A stretch of 64,000 nucleotides of DNA, from NCBI RefSeq assembly GCF_000145235.1, contig NC_014391.1:620001-684000 (forward strand), written 5' to 3'. A model generated the notes under the pieces. It was given only the letters and a program-made list of their open reading frames with translations, had not been told where the DNA came from and did not search any database. The translations under genes were made by a program, and so were the position numbers. Origin of the DNA: Micromonospora aurantiaca ATCC 27029. Lineage in GTDB: Bacteria > Actinomycetota > Actinomycetes > Mycobacteriales > Micromonosporaceae. Position 1 is the first letter of the stretch; each line of letters starts with the position of its first letter. Positions 8,172-16,151 of the stretch are shown here, piece by piece.

Positions 8172-8375
8172 ATGACTACAGGTACCGTGAAGTGGTTCAA
8201 CGCCGACAAGGGCTTCGGCTTCATCAGCCCGGACGACGGCGGCGCCGACGTCTTCGCCCACTTCTCCGCGATCTCGGCGAGCGGCTTCCGCAGCCTCGAC
8301 GAGAATCAGAAGGTGGAGTTCGACATCACCCAGGGCCAGAAGGGCCCGCAGGCGGAGAACATCCGCCCGCTCTGA
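8172..8375 (+). CDS. Cold-shock protein, CspA family
   Basis: 67 residues, the full family length. RNA-binding motifs RNP1 (KGFGFISP) and RNP2 (VFAHFSAI) are intact, as is the [17 protein letters not shown] start. It binds single-stranded RNA and DNA as a chaperone in the cytoplasm. AAGGAG at 8161-8166 sets ATG 8172. It is preceded by a structured leader and followed by a strong terminator, so it is monocistronic. Confidence 0.96.
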   Translation: MTTGTVKWFNADKGFGFISPDDGGADVFAHFSAISASGFRSLDENQKVEFDITQGQKGPQAENIRPL

Positions 8376-8387
8376 TCCACATTCTCT

Positions 8388-8430
8388 GAACGGCGGCCCG
8401 ACTGGTTCAGCGGGCCGCCGTTCGGCGTTT
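8388..8430 (+). terminator. Terminator of the cold-shock gene
   Basis: A 13-bp stem, GAACGGCGGCCCG with its complement around a 10-nt loop, is followed by GGCGTTT. It begins 13 nt after the stop codon. Confidence 0.85.
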
Positions 8431-8593
8431 CATGCGCTCATCACGCCATCGCGAAAATCATCTGATCGGCAGAAGGCCGGCCATCTCGGTCCGGAGCCGG
8501 CATTGCCTGCGTTCTTCCGCAGCAAGGACGACGCTTGACTGTCAGCCCAAGACACACCGTCCCGGTTGATGGGCAATCGACAGCGGCGGCGCC

Positions 8594-9046
8594 TCAGGCG
8601 GTTGGGCCGCCGTGGTGGTCGAGTTCGTCGCGGAGCGCGCGAGCGAAGCCTTCGGCCATGGCGAGTTGGTCGCGCAGTGCGATGACCCGCGTCGTAGCGG
8701 CGGTGTGGAACATGTCGAGCCGGTCGAGCAGAGCGGCGCGGTCGACGCCGGTGGCGGTGTCGAGGGCGTCGAGGACGGCGAGGAGGTCGCGCATCTCGTC
8801 GAGTGTGAACCCGAGCGGTTTCATGCGTTTGACGACGGCGAGGCGGTCGAGGTCGGGTTCTGTGTAGAGGCGGAAGCCGCCGTCACTGCGGGCGGAGGGG
8901 ACGATCAGGCCGGCTTCCTCGTAGTGGCGGATGGTGCGGATGCTGAGCCCGACCCGTTCGGCGGCTTCGCCGATCTGCATGAGGCGACCGGTGGCCGGGC
9001 CGGAGGCGCGCTGCTCCGGCCCGGTGTCGCGGCTGGTGGGGGCCAT
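8594..9046 (-). CDS. MerR-family regulator coupled to SulP transporter
   Basis: 150 residues. The MerR domain occupies about 23-92: MQIGEAAERVGLSIRTIRHY, EEAGLIVPSARSDGGFRLY, LDRLAVVKRMKPLGFTLDEM. A dimerising helix follows (LDRLDMFHTAATTRVIALRD). There are no Cys ligands, so metal or redox sensing of the MerR/SoxR kind is unlikely. Its ATG shares one base with the TGA of the transporter (TGATG), so it is translationally coupled as the second gene of the operon. It probably controls that operon. Confidence 0.9.
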   Translation of the reverse strand: MAPTSRDTGPEQRASGPATGRLMQIGEAAERVGLSIRTIRHYEEAGLIVPSARSDGGFRLYTEPDLDRLAVVKRMKPLGFTLDEMRDLLAVLDALDTATGVDRAALLDRLDMFHTAATTRVIALRDQLAMAEGFARALRDELDHHGGPTA

Positions 9047-10545
9047 CAGTGGCCGACACCGAGTCGGCCGGCGAGGGTGTCGTGGATGCGGGCGCTGGGC
9101 TGGTTCAGCTCGATGATCTCGACGGTCTTGCCGCGTGCGGCGTACTTGGTGGTGATGGCGTCGAGGGCGGCGACGGAGGAGGCGTCCCAGACGTGGGCGT
9201 GGGTCATGTCGATGACCACGGCGTCGGGGTCGTTCGTGTAGTCGAACTGGCCGACGAGGTCGTTGCTGGAGGCGAAGAACAGCTCACCGTGCACCGAGTA
9301 GATGCGGGTGCCGCCTTCGGGGTCGAGGACGCTGGTGACCTCGACCAGGTGGGCGACCCGGCGCGCGAAGATCACCATGGCGGTGAGCACGCCGACCACC
9401 ACACCGATGGCCAGGTTGTGGGTGGCCAGGGTGGTGACCACGGTGGCGAGCATGACGATCGTCTCCCCGTACGGCATCCGCTTGAGGGTGGCCGGGGCGA
9501 CGGAGTGCCAGTCGAACGTCGACACCGCCACGATGATCATCACGGCGACCAGGGCGGCCATCGGAATGACCGCGACCACGTCGCCGAGCGCGACGACCAG
9601 GATCAGCAGGAAGACGCCGGCCAGGAACGTCGACAGCCGGGTGCGGGCACCGGACGCCTTCACGTTGATCATCGTCTGGCCGATCATCGCGCAGCCGCCC
9701 ATGCCGCCGAAGAACCCGGTGACGATGTTGGCGACCCCCTGGCCCCAGGACTCGCGAGTCTTGCTGGACGGGGTGTCGGTGATGTCATCGACGAGCTTGG
9801 CGGTCATCAGCGACTCCATCAGCCCGACCAACGCGATCCCCAGGGCGTAGGGGGCGATCAGGGTGAGGGTGTCCATGGTCCAGGGGATCTGCGGCAGGCC
9901 GAGGGTGGGCAGGCTGTCCGGCAGGGCACCTTCGTCACCGACGGTCGGCACCGCCACGCTGGCGACGACGGTGACCAGGGTCAGCACCACGATCGCGACC
10001 AGTGGCGCCGGAACCGCGCGGGTGAGGCGGGGCAGTCCAACCATGATCGCGAGGGCGACGGCGACCAGCGGGTAGACCAGCCACGGCACCCCGAGCAGGT
10101 GCGGAACCTGCGCGGCGAAGATCAGAATCGCCAGGGCGTTGACGAAGCCGACCATGACGCTGCGTGGGATGAACCGCATCAGCTTCGCCACCCCGAGCAC
10201 CGCGAGCAGGACCTGGATCGCGCCGCCGAGAATCACCGCCGCGATCAGATAGTCCAGTCCGTGCTCCTTGGCCAGCGGCGCCACCACCAGCGCGATCGCG
10301 CCGGTCGCGGCGGAGATCATCGCCGGCCGGCCGCCGCAGATCGCGATCGTGACGGCCATCGTGAACGAGGCGAACAGCCCCACCCGCGGGTCGACCCCCG
10401 CCAGGATCGAGAAGGAGATCGCCTCTGGGATCAACGCCAGGGCGACGACCAGACCGGCGAGGACCTCGGTGCGGAACACCTTCGGCGACAGCCAGGACGG
10501 ACGGGACAGACGCGGCCGGGAGCCCGCGGACAGCACAGAAGACAT
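9046..10545 (-). CDS. SulP-family anion transporter with STAS domain
   Basis: 499 residues. About ten to twelve membrane segments fill residues 25-400, starting with the family signature in [20 protein letters not shown] and including [19 protein letters not shown]. The C-terminal STAS domain (about 405-499) contains [20 protein letters not shown]. Family members carry sulfate, or bicarbonate in BicA-type proteins, coupled to Na+ or H+; substrate cannot be read here. It is first in an operon with a MerR regulator. A MerR-like palindrome lies about 185 bp upstream, implying a long leader. Confidence 0.93.
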   Translation of the reverse strand: MSSVLSAGSRPRLSRPSWLSPKVFRTEVLAGLVVALALIPEAISFSILAGVDPRVGLFASFTMAVTIAICGGRPAMISAATGAIALVVAPLAKEHGLDYLIAAVILGGAIQVLLAVLGVAKLMRFIPRSVMVGFVNALAILIFAAQVPHLLGVPWLVYPLVAVALAIMVGLPRLTRAVPAPLVAIVVLTLVTVVASVAVPTVGDEGALPDSLPTLGLPQIPWTMDTLTLIAPYALGIALVGLMESLMTAKLVDDITDTPSSKTRESWGQGVANIVTGFFGGMGGCAMIGQTMINVKASGARTRLSTFLAGVFLLILVVALGDVVAVIPMAALVAVMIIVAVSTFDWHSVAPATLKRMPYGETIVMLATVVTTLATHNLAIGVVVGVLTAMVIFARRVAHLVEVTSVLDPEGGTRIYSVHGELFFASSNDLVGQFDYTNDPDAVVIDMTHAHVWDASSVAALDAITTKYAARGKTVEIIELNQPSARIHDTLAGRLGVGH

Positions 10546-10728
10546 AAAGCCATTTCCACTCGGGCGCCTGACGGACGCGCACAGCTCCCGCCCCGAACCA
10601 CGGGACGCAGCTACTCACAGATCAGCAACAGTCGGTCTGGACGGTCTGCGGGCCTCATCGCCCGGACTCGTCAGGACCGCCACAGGAGTCACCCGGCCAC
10701 ACCCGGGTTCACCGGTACCGAACCTACC

Positions 10729-10738
10729 CTTACGTAAG
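10729..10738. promoter_or_regulatory. CTTACGTAAG palindrome, candidate MerR operator
   Basis: A perfect 10-bp dyad within CCTACCCTTACGTAAGAG. Read on the minus strand it is followed by GGGTAGGTT, resembling MerR-regulated promoters in which the dyad lies between -35 and -10. It would serve the transporter-MerR operon. The 180 bp between it and the ATG has no gene. Confidence 0.5.
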
Positions 10739-10869
10739 AGAAGAGTCGGCCGGACGTGTTGATCATCACGACGTCGCAGCCGCCAGGCCCTTGATCCAGT
10801 TTCTCGCACATCCTGTCCGGGGTGCCGGCCGGCGACGGCGGCGGGCTCGGGCTTGCCATGCCCGCGGGG

Positions 10870-11370
10870 CCGGGAGCGGGGATGGCTGACGTGTGTTCAC
10901 CGGGATCGTGGCTGAGCTTCGAGGCGGACCTCGTCGGGCAGCGCGTCGCGACCCTGTTCCGGCTGCAGGAACTACTCACCGGCATCGGTCCGGCGTTGGA
11001 TCGGGCTGTGGAACTCAACCGGATGGGACCGATGATGGTCCTGGCGTGCTGACAGGCGCCGGTGGCGATCCGGCACGCCGGCGTCGACCGGATCGCCGCC
11101 TTGCTCCGACGCGGCCACGTCAAGAACGCCGTCCACGTCGCCGAGGCGATGGTGGCAGCCGCGCGGCAGCAGACCGTAAACCTGCCCGGGCAACGCGCCG
11201 CCGCCGCCGTGGTCGTCGGGCAGATGGCTACCGAGATCCTCGCCCTGGAACAGCGCATCGCCGCTGTCGACGACCTCATCGCCGAGCAACTCGACCAGCA
11301 CCCGCTGGCGCCGATCATCGAGAGACTCCACCCTCCCCGCCAAGATCAACCGGAGTCGTATGGAGACTCC
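10870..11370 (+). pseudogene. IS110-family transposase remnant, internally deleted
   Basis: The translated text LSFEADLVGQRVATLFRLQE, GPALDRAVELNRMGPMMVLA, stop, QAPVAIRHAGVDRIAALLRR and NLPGQRAAAAVVVGQMATEI corresponds to the middle of IS110 transposases. An in-frame TGA at 11050-11052 splits it, the DEDD N-terminal domain is absent, and homology ends at LAPIIE (about 11320). A 30-bp sequence at 11341-11370 then matches, at 26 of 30 positions, the sequence after the C-terminus of a second IS110 remnant at 14982-15011. The copy therefore has both a 5' truncation and an internal deletion running to its right end. Confidence 0.78.
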
Positions 11371-11536
11371 TAAGACGACGCTCTATCTGTACCCGGAGGC
11401 TGACTACCTGCGGGTTCCTATTTTGTTTTCGTGTTAGTGGGTCGCACGCGCGCTTACTGTGCTCGCTTGCCGAAGATCAGCAGAGCGGGCGTAAGTCCTG
11501 CTCAGGCCGTGCTTCGGTCGGTTCGACGCGTCCTTA

Positions 11537-11960
11537 TCAGATCCGGCGAAGTTGCCGCCCCGCATCAGTCTCCGGTGCTGCGACAGCGTCGGCCAGCAGC
11601 GTGGCGAGTTCGGCTGCGCGTGCCGGGTGGTGATGACCGACCCAGGGAACTCCGCCGACGAGGTATTGAGCGAAGTCGGGGTGGTCGGTCCGGTTCTGCG
11701 CGGCGAGGCCGGTGCGGGTGGCGTTGTGGAGGATGACGCGGAGCAGGTCGTACTCGTCGCGGGGTGCGGCGGGGTGGTGGTTGACGACGAGTCGGGCGAG
11801 GAGTTGCCGGTCGGCTCGGCCGCGGCCCTTGGCCACAGTGGACTTGGCACCGGCCACCGAGGGTTCGAGCTGCCCGCCGAGCCGCAGCGGCGTCGGGGAG
11901 CGCAACACGGCCGTTGCCTCGCCGAGGTCACGATCGGGTGTGACGTGATGTTTGATGACG
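11537..11960 (-). pseudogene. Reverse transcriptase C-terminal fragment
   Basis: The minus strand reads RQLLARLVVNHHPAAPRDEY, DLLRVILHNATRTGLAAQNR, then DHPDFAQYLVGGVPWVGHHH and PARAAELATLL. The 'GLVVN...PRDEYDxLRAxLHNAxRxGLAAQN' and 'GHPDFAxxLxGxxxWVxxxxPxRGxxL' patterns are typical of the thumb end of retron-like and related bacterial reverse transcriptases. The palm with its YADD motif is missing; the fragment begins near where that motif would end and overlaps the 3' end of the CPBP gene. No msr-msd-type RNA was found. It is probably a relic left by mobile DNA. Confidence 0.6.
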
Positions 11961-12905
11961 GCCCGTGGTAAGTGCTGGGCCTGTCTTTCGGGTGCGCCAC
12001 CAGATGATTGCGGTGATGACGACGACCGCAAAGGCGGGGACGAGCTGGTACGGCGTGCCGACTCCGGCTGAGCGGTCCTGCAGTGCACTACCGAGGTCCA
12101 CCCGCAGGGACGTGGCCAGGATGAAGGAGAACGTGTTGAGGACGGCGTGCAGCATAACCGCGATCTCCAGCCCGCCGGTGCGCCAGGTGATGATGGCCAG
12201 TCCGGTCCAGAGCACGAAGTACCAGACGATGATGTACGGATCCGTCGCTCCGTGTGCGGCCGTGAACAGCACGCTCGAAACCAGCACCCCGGCGACCAGT
12301 CCCGCCCGTCGGCTGCGGGTCCAGCTTCCGATCACGCGGAAGATCAACCCACGTACGCCGTATTCCTCGCCCGCCGACTGGAGCGGGGTGAGGAGCATCG
12401 TGGCGATGAAGATGGCGACGAGGTCGGTCTGCGACCAGGGGGCCTCGTCGACGGGCGCGAGAGATCCGAGGGCGACGACCACCAGCCAGGCGGGACCGAA
12501 GACGAGCAGCGATCTGCCGAGCAGGTCGAAGCGGAACCGTGACGTCACGGAGTGCAGGGACGCACCGGGTGCGCCGTAGAGCCACCGCTGGATGAGCATG
12601 CTCCACGGAATGAGCAGGCCGAGGGAGAGCATCGTGCTGGCGTGGTAAAGCGGCGTGTAGTCGGTGCCGCCCAGGATCGGCGGGGTGTTGCCCTGCTGCA
12701 CGTCGATGGCCGCAGCCGCCCTGCCGAGGACCGTCGGGAAGATGACGAACCCGGCCAGCAGGAGGATGATCGCAAGAATGCCGCGGCCGATCCGGCGTTC
12801 GTCGCCAGCGAGTACCCGGTGGTATTCGACCCCGGCGGGAGCTGACGGCCCGTTGCGGGGCTCGCCCGGAGTGAGTAGTGAGTTCGGCTTGGTTGCCGCG
12901 GTCAT
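11928..12905 (-). CDS. CPBP-family intramembrane metalloprotease
   Basis: 325 residues with about eight membrane segments. All three CPBP (Abi) active-site motifs are present: SAGEEYGVRG (EExxxR, about residue 185), FTAAHG (FxxxH, about 222) and HAVLNTFSF (HxxxN, about 262). Bacterial relatives act in peptide maturation, bacteriocin self-immunity or regulation; the substrate is unknown. GGAGG lies 6 nt before ATG 12905. It follows the membrane-protein gene by 21 bp, an operon probably repressed by the divergent TetR protein. Its last codons overlap a reverse-transcriptase relic, so the tail may have changed recently. Confidence 0.9.
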   Translation of the reverse strand: MTAATKPNSLLTPGEPRNGPSAPAGVEYHRVLAGDERRIGRGILAIILLLAGFVIFPTVLGRAAAAIDVQQGNTPPILGGTDYTPLYHASTMLSLGLLIPWSMLIQRWLYGAPGASLHSVTSRFRFDLLGRSLLVFGPAWLVVVALGSLAPVDEAPWSQTDLVAIFIATMLLTPLQSAGEEYGVRGLIFRVIGSWTRSRRAGLVAGVLVSSVLFTAAHGATDPYIIVWYFVLWTGLAIITWRTGGLEIAVMLHAVLNTFSFILATSLRVDLGSALQDRSAGVGTPYQLVPAFAVVVITAIIWWRTRKTGPALTTGRHQTSRHTRS

Positions 12906-12926
12906 GCTGTCCTCCTGTGGATGGGG

Positions 12927-13577
12927 TTACTTCCCTGCGTGATCGAGCACGCTGTAACGCAGGCGGAGTGCCCGCTCGGCGCTCCCCAGTGCGGCCCCGA
13001 CGGCGAGGGCGAAGTTGAGCCAGATCGGTAGGCGGACGGGCGATTCGAACGTTCCGACGTTCTCCGCGATCGGGGGGATCTGCGAAACCGGTCCGGCGAG
13101 TTGCAGCAGGTTCAGGCCCACGCCGATGACGAGCATCAGCACCGAGAGGAGGCTGATCGAGCGGCTCAGCGTCGGGTGCTCGCGTTCGACGCGGGCACGG
13201 CGTCCTTCGGCGGACCTCGGATCGGGAAAGAGGGGGTACTCGGCGCCCGCAGTGATGACGTAGTGGCAGCGTTTGAGCCCGAATGCGCTGTTCGCCACCT
13301 CGATGGTGCCGCCCTCCACGGGGAAGGCCGCCGGGAGCTTGGACTCGGCGTGGTGTCTGCCGTCGAGATACAGGTGCGCTCTCGCCTTGCCGCCCTCCGG
13401 GTTGGTCCGGCGTGGGATGTCGACGGCGTACACCGTCTGCCGGCCGTTCCCGTTGGGCAGCGCGAGGTAGAACAGTGTGCGGAAGGGTAGCTGCCACCAG
13501 CGGAGGCGTTTCAACGCCCGGCCTTCTCCGCTCTTGATGCGCTTGGCCGCCCGCTGTTGCCGCCAGTCCTCGATCAC
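12927..13577 (-). CDS. Membrane protein of unknown function, upstream of CPBP protease
   Basis: 216 residues. The N-terminal ~135 residues are soluble (VYAVDIPRRTNPEGGKARAH, FPVEGGTIEVANSAFGLKRC, YPLFPDPRSAEGRRARVER). Two C-terminal hydrophobic segments follow: ISLLSVLMLVIGVGLNLLQL and LPIWLNFALAVGAALGSAER. I do not recognise the family. The first region could be a domain that displays or presents a substrate to the protease. GTG 13577 has GAGGAAAC upstream. It is first in the operon, facing two TetR operators and the regulator gene. Confidence 0.75.
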   Translation of the reverse strand: MIEDWRQQRAAKRIKSGEGRALKRLRWWQLPFRTLFYLALPNGNGRQTVYAVDIPRRTNPEGGKARAHLYLDGRHHAESKLPAAFPVEGGTIEVANSAFGLKRCHYVITAGAEYPLFPDPRSAEGRRARVEREHPTLSRSISLLSVLMLVIGVGLNLLQLAGPVSQIPPIAENVGTFESPVRLPIWLNFALAVGAALGSAERALRLRYSVLDHAGK

Positions 13578-13611
13578 GTTTCCTCACTCACCGTCGATCG
13601 CCCGGGTCCCA

Positions 13612-13653
13612 CTAACACGCCGTACTAGTGGCAACGCTAGCACGGCGTGCTAG
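13612..13653. promoter_or_regulatory. Twin 17-bp TetR operators
   Basis: CTAACACGCCGTACTAG (13612-13628) and CTAGCACGGCGTGCTAG (13637-13653) are copies of one dyad, the second a perfect palindrome about its central G. Their centres lie 25 bp apart. They fill the 99-bp space between the divergent membrane-protein operon and the TetR gene, so both promoters would be repressed. Confidence 0.85.
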
Positions 13654-13676
13654 TACGATGTGCCAGGAGGTGGCAG

Positions 13677-14285
13677 GTGACACGGGACGACGGGAGCACC
13701 AGCTCACGGGAACGGATCCTCGCGGCTGCGGCGGCGATGCTCGCCGAGGACCTGGCTGCGCGGTTGAGCGTGCGTGCGGTCGCGGCACGGGCCGGGGTGA
13801 GCACAGGCTCGCTCAGGTTCCACTTTCCGACCCAGCGGGCGCTGCAGGACGCGGTGCTCGCCAGGATCTATGACCACGTCTTCCCTGATGACCCGATCCA
13901 CGACCGATCACTGTCCGCCCGGGATCGACTGGTCAACTGTCTCCGGCAGGTGCTCTCCCCCACCGGTGTCGGGGAGCAGGCACGTGAGGCGTGGAGCAGG
14001 GCGTACCAGATGTTCATCGCACCCGAACCGACCGAGGAGGTGCGCGCGGCCTATCTCGCCCTGGAGCGGGAAGGGTGGCGCCGTGTCGAGTACTGGCTGA
14101 CGGTTCTCGCTGATGAAGGCGCGCTCCCCAGGGAGGACCACGCACGCCGAGTGAGATTCCTGCTCACCGTGCTCCAAGGGCTCTCCATCGAACGAGCCCT
14201 GCCCGCCGAGGACTCGATCCTGAAGTCCGAAACCGAAACCCTCTACACGGCCGTGGACTGCGTCCTCAACGCCCCGAACACATGA
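13677..14285 (+). CDS. TetR-family regulator
   Basis: 202 residues. The N-terminal helix-turn-helix spans about 10-55: RERILAAAAAMLAEDLAARL and RAVAARAGVSTGSLRFHFPT. A ligand-binding helical domain follows, with WSRAYQMFIAPEPTEEVRAA and FLLTVLQGLSIERALPAEDS. GTG 13677 is chosen for AGGAGG at 13665-13670; TTG 13647 lacks a site. Two matching palindromes just upstream indicate autoregulation and control of the divergent membrane protein and CPBP protease. The inducer is unknown. Confidence 0.9.
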   Translation: MTRDDGSTSSRERILAAAAAMLAEDLAARLSVRAVAARAGVSTGSLRFHFPTQRALQDAVLARIYDHVFPDDPIHDRSLSARDRLVNCLRQVLSPTGVGEQAREAWSRAYQMFIAPEPTEEVRAAYLALEREGWRRVEYWLTVLADEGALPREDHARRVRFLLTVLQGLSIERALPAEDSILKSETETLYTAVDCVLNAPNT

Positions 14286-14480
14286 GGCATCCCGTGCCGA
14301 TCCTCCGCATCCCGACAGCGACCCCGGCAACGCCCCCGAACTGGTCAGCTACGACGGCCACGGGACAGAGATCGACAGGCGCCCGCTGTTCCAGGCCGAA
14401 GACCAACTCGAGCACTGCTACACGGGCCCCGACGGGAAGCGGATCTACGGCAAACCGACCAGCGACTGCCGTCCTGCCGA
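14284..14480 (+). pseudogene. Coding-like remnant of unknown origin
   Basis: The frame reading PELVSYDGHGTEIDRRPLFQ, AEDQLEHCYTGPDGKRIYGK has very regular C or G third positions, as real genes here do, but has no start codon and emerges from the 3' end of the TetR gene. I do not recognise it. It may be a gene piece left at a deletion junction. Confidence 0.25.
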
Positions 14481-14538
14481 GAGAAGTGGGGGCGATAGCC
14501 ACGATCGGAGGCTGACCGCCGACCCGGGACGCGGGTCG

Positions 14539-14830
14539 TCACTCGCGGACCAGCCCCGGTGGCAGCGCGTCCTCGCCGAGTTGGACCTGGCGGGCGTTGG
14601 CCACGGGGTCGCGCTCCAGGGTGTGGATCAGTGGTGCGGGGCCGCCGACGCAGGTCCAGGTGTCGTCCCAGCGCGCGGAGACCAGCCATGACCGGTCGGC
14701 GGAGAAGACCAGGTCGGGTAGCGCGCCGTGCGGGTGGCGAATGTGACCGCCGGTGCGCCAGGCGAGGGCCTGTTCGGGGCCGGCCTGGACCAGCACATAG
14801 GGCCAGTTCCAGTAGAGCGACACCCTCGGG
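14539..14830 (-). pseudogene. Hypothetical protein truncated by an IS110 remnant
   Basis: The minus strand reads as good coding (SLYWNWPYVLVQAGPEQALA, HGALPDLVFSADRSWLVSAR) to a stop at 14539. Upstream of about 14832 the same frame turns into the antisense of an IS110 C-terminus, so the natural N-terminus is gone. I do not recognise the protein. The insertion of the element, followed by deletion of most of it, explains the junction. Confidence 0.5.
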
Positions 14831-14836
14831 GCGTCC

Positions 14837-15011
14837 CGACGACGCGTCGACGTCCTCTGGGCACTCATCCGCGACCGCAAGACCTTCACCCGACCGGCAC
14901 CGGCAATCCGCGCCGCGGCCTGAACCAGCACGCTCCTCGCCGACGCGACCCCGGTCCTGCCGGCCGCCCCGCCCTGCCCGTCAAGATCAACCGGCGTCAC
15001 ATGGAGATTCC
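14837..15011 (+). mobile_element. Second IS110-family remnant, C-terminus and right end
   Basis: RRRVDVLWALIRDRKTFTRP to TGA 14923 is the usual C-terminus of IS110 transposases. The downstream 30 bp at 14982-15011 matches the right-end piece at 11341-11370 at 26 of 30 positions. Together the two relics show the same element family inserted at least twice within 4 kb. IS110 elements lack long inverted repeats, so the outer boundary cannot be fixed exactly. Confidence 0.72.
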
Positions 15012-15117
15012 GGGTGTGCTCCTGGGCTGCGACAACAGCGGTCCGGGGATCATGGGTGAACGCGGGCCACTCCCTGCCAGCCCAGGTGAACCCCAGGTCG
15101 CTAGACTAGGCGCTCGC

Positions 15118-15193
15118 GCCCTCGTAGCTCAGGGGATAGAGCATCGGTTTCCTAAACCGTGTGTCGCAGGTTCGAATCCTGCCGGGGGCACCA
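15118..15193 (+). tRNA. tRNA-Arg (anticodon CCU)
   Basis: The acceptor stem GCCCTCG pairs with CGGGGGC with one G-U. The D arm is GCTC/GAGC. The anticodon loop TTCCTAA holds CCT at positions 34-36, the T arm is GCAGG-TTCGAAT-CCTGC, and CCA is encoded (15191-15193). The first anticodon-stem pair is a T-T mismatch, a mild oddity. Its 3' half is repeated at 17569-17612, so this gene served as an integration site. Confidence 0.93.
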
Positions 15194-15487
15194 GGTCAGG
15201 CCCTTGATCACCGATCACTGTTCCGTCTTTCGGGGCGTGCGTGCCCGATCGCCTCGCCATCTTCGCCCTGCTCGCGTGCAGGTGCTGAGCGACTTCCGCG
15301 TCGCGGCCGTCAACGGCACGGGCGTAGTGGCGGGTCGTCACGCTGGCGTTGGCGTGCCCGAGCCGACGAGCGGCCACCAGGACGCCATGCGAGTCCGCGA
15401 CCCAGCTCCCGTGCGTGGCCCGTAGGTCGTGAGGCGTCACGTCGACCAGCCCAGCCGACCGTACCGCGAGGTTGAAGCGGCGCCGCT
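15129..15487 (-). pseudogene. Tyrosine-recombinase (integrase) C-terminal fragment
   Basis: RRRFNLAVRSAGLVDVTPHD, LRATHGSWVAD, ARRLGHANASVTTRHYARAV contains the HxLR, LGH and catalytic HYA residues of phage-type integrases. The frame then runs into the complement of the tRNA (PPAGFEPATHGLGNRCSIP), the usual situation when an integrase ends at its own att site. Everything N-terminal of RRRFN, including the first catalytic Arg, is missing and fused to a 2H phosphoesterase relic. It cannot excise the element. Confidence 0.82.
15149..15192 (+). repeat. attL-type direct repeat, 3' half of tRNA-Arg
   Basis: 44 bp from the anticodon loop through CC of CCA, matched at 43 of 44 positions by 17569-17612 (single C/T difference at 15165). 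This is the classic signature of integration by a tyrosine recombinase into a tRNA gene, with the tRNA restored by element DNA. Confidence 0.88.
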
Positions 15488-16032
15488 TTTACGCCCTTCC
15501 ATGTGACCTTCGAGGACCAACCCGAGCTGTACCGCCTAGCGGACTCGTACCGGTCCGCAGTGGCCGCAGCTCCTACCGCAACGCTGATCCCGGACCAGTG
15601 GCTACACCTCACCGTGCAGGGCATCGGCTTCACCGACGAAACAAGCGACGCGACACTGGGCGCAGTCATCGAGGAGGAGGGCAAGCAACTCGCGCAACTG
15701 CCCGCGGTCGCTGTCGAGTTCGGCGCGATCGTTGTGGCTGACGAGGTCATCGTCATGCCCGCCCTGCCCGTCCAACGGCTACGAGCCGCTACCCGGACCG
15801 CCATCCGGCGCGTCGTCGGTGAGGACCAGGTCTCCGAGGACCCCAGCCGATACCGACCTCACGTCAGCGTTGCCTACCTGACCGCCGACGGCCCATCCGA
15901 GCCTTACGTTCAGGCGGTGCAGTCCGTAGCTCCTGACCCCGCCACCGTGTCGATCAGCCCCGTCGATCTGATCGAGATCGAGACCGGCGCATGTATGAAT
16001 GGCAAGTCGTCGCTCGGATGCCGCTCGGCTAG
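15487..16032 (+). pseudogene. Broken 2H phosphoesterase (2'-5' RNA ligase superfamily)
   Basis: VTFEDQPELYRLADSYRSAV, then IPDQWLHLTVQGIGFTDET carries the first HxT motif, and YRPHVSVAYLTADG the second HxS motif. The N-terminus is cut at the integrase junction. A one-base insertion near 15493 separates FYA from the expected FHVTFEDQ, and a one-base loss near 15983 separates DLIEIE from RRMYEWQVVARMPLG, which ends at TAG 16030. Both catalytic His motifs survive, but the reading frame is broken twice and has no proper start. Confidence 0.72.
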
Positions 16033-16052
16033 CCCTTGGCGGTCTTTGTCTA

Positions 16053-16097
16053 GTCCCACCACATGCTTGACGAATCCGTCCCACCAGATGCTTGACA
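16053..16097 (+). repeat. IS481-like end, two tandem half-sites
   Basis: GTCCCACCACATGCTTGAC (16053-16071) is followed after 6 nt by GTCCCACCAGATGCTTGACA (16078-16097). With one flanking base, 16077-16097 is a perfect 21-bp inverted copy of 16677-16697. Tandem TGTCAAGCAT-type half-sites are familiar at ends of IS481-family elements in actinobacteria, from memory. No transposase remains. Confidence 0.6.
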
Positions 16098-16151
16098 GTC
16101 GACCTTGGTCTGCGACGAGACTTCGCAAGGCACGAAGACTGGGAGGGTGCC

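Noticed and set aside
9049..10737. 562-codon plus-strand frame opposite the SulP gene
   Set aside because: Composition rich in Asp, Gly, His and Arg typical of an antisense shadow; the minus-strand transporter has clear helices and motifs.
14282..14515. Gene starting at GTG 14294
   Set aside because: The frame with that start has poor codon use; the coding-like frame beside it has no start, so only a relic is listed.
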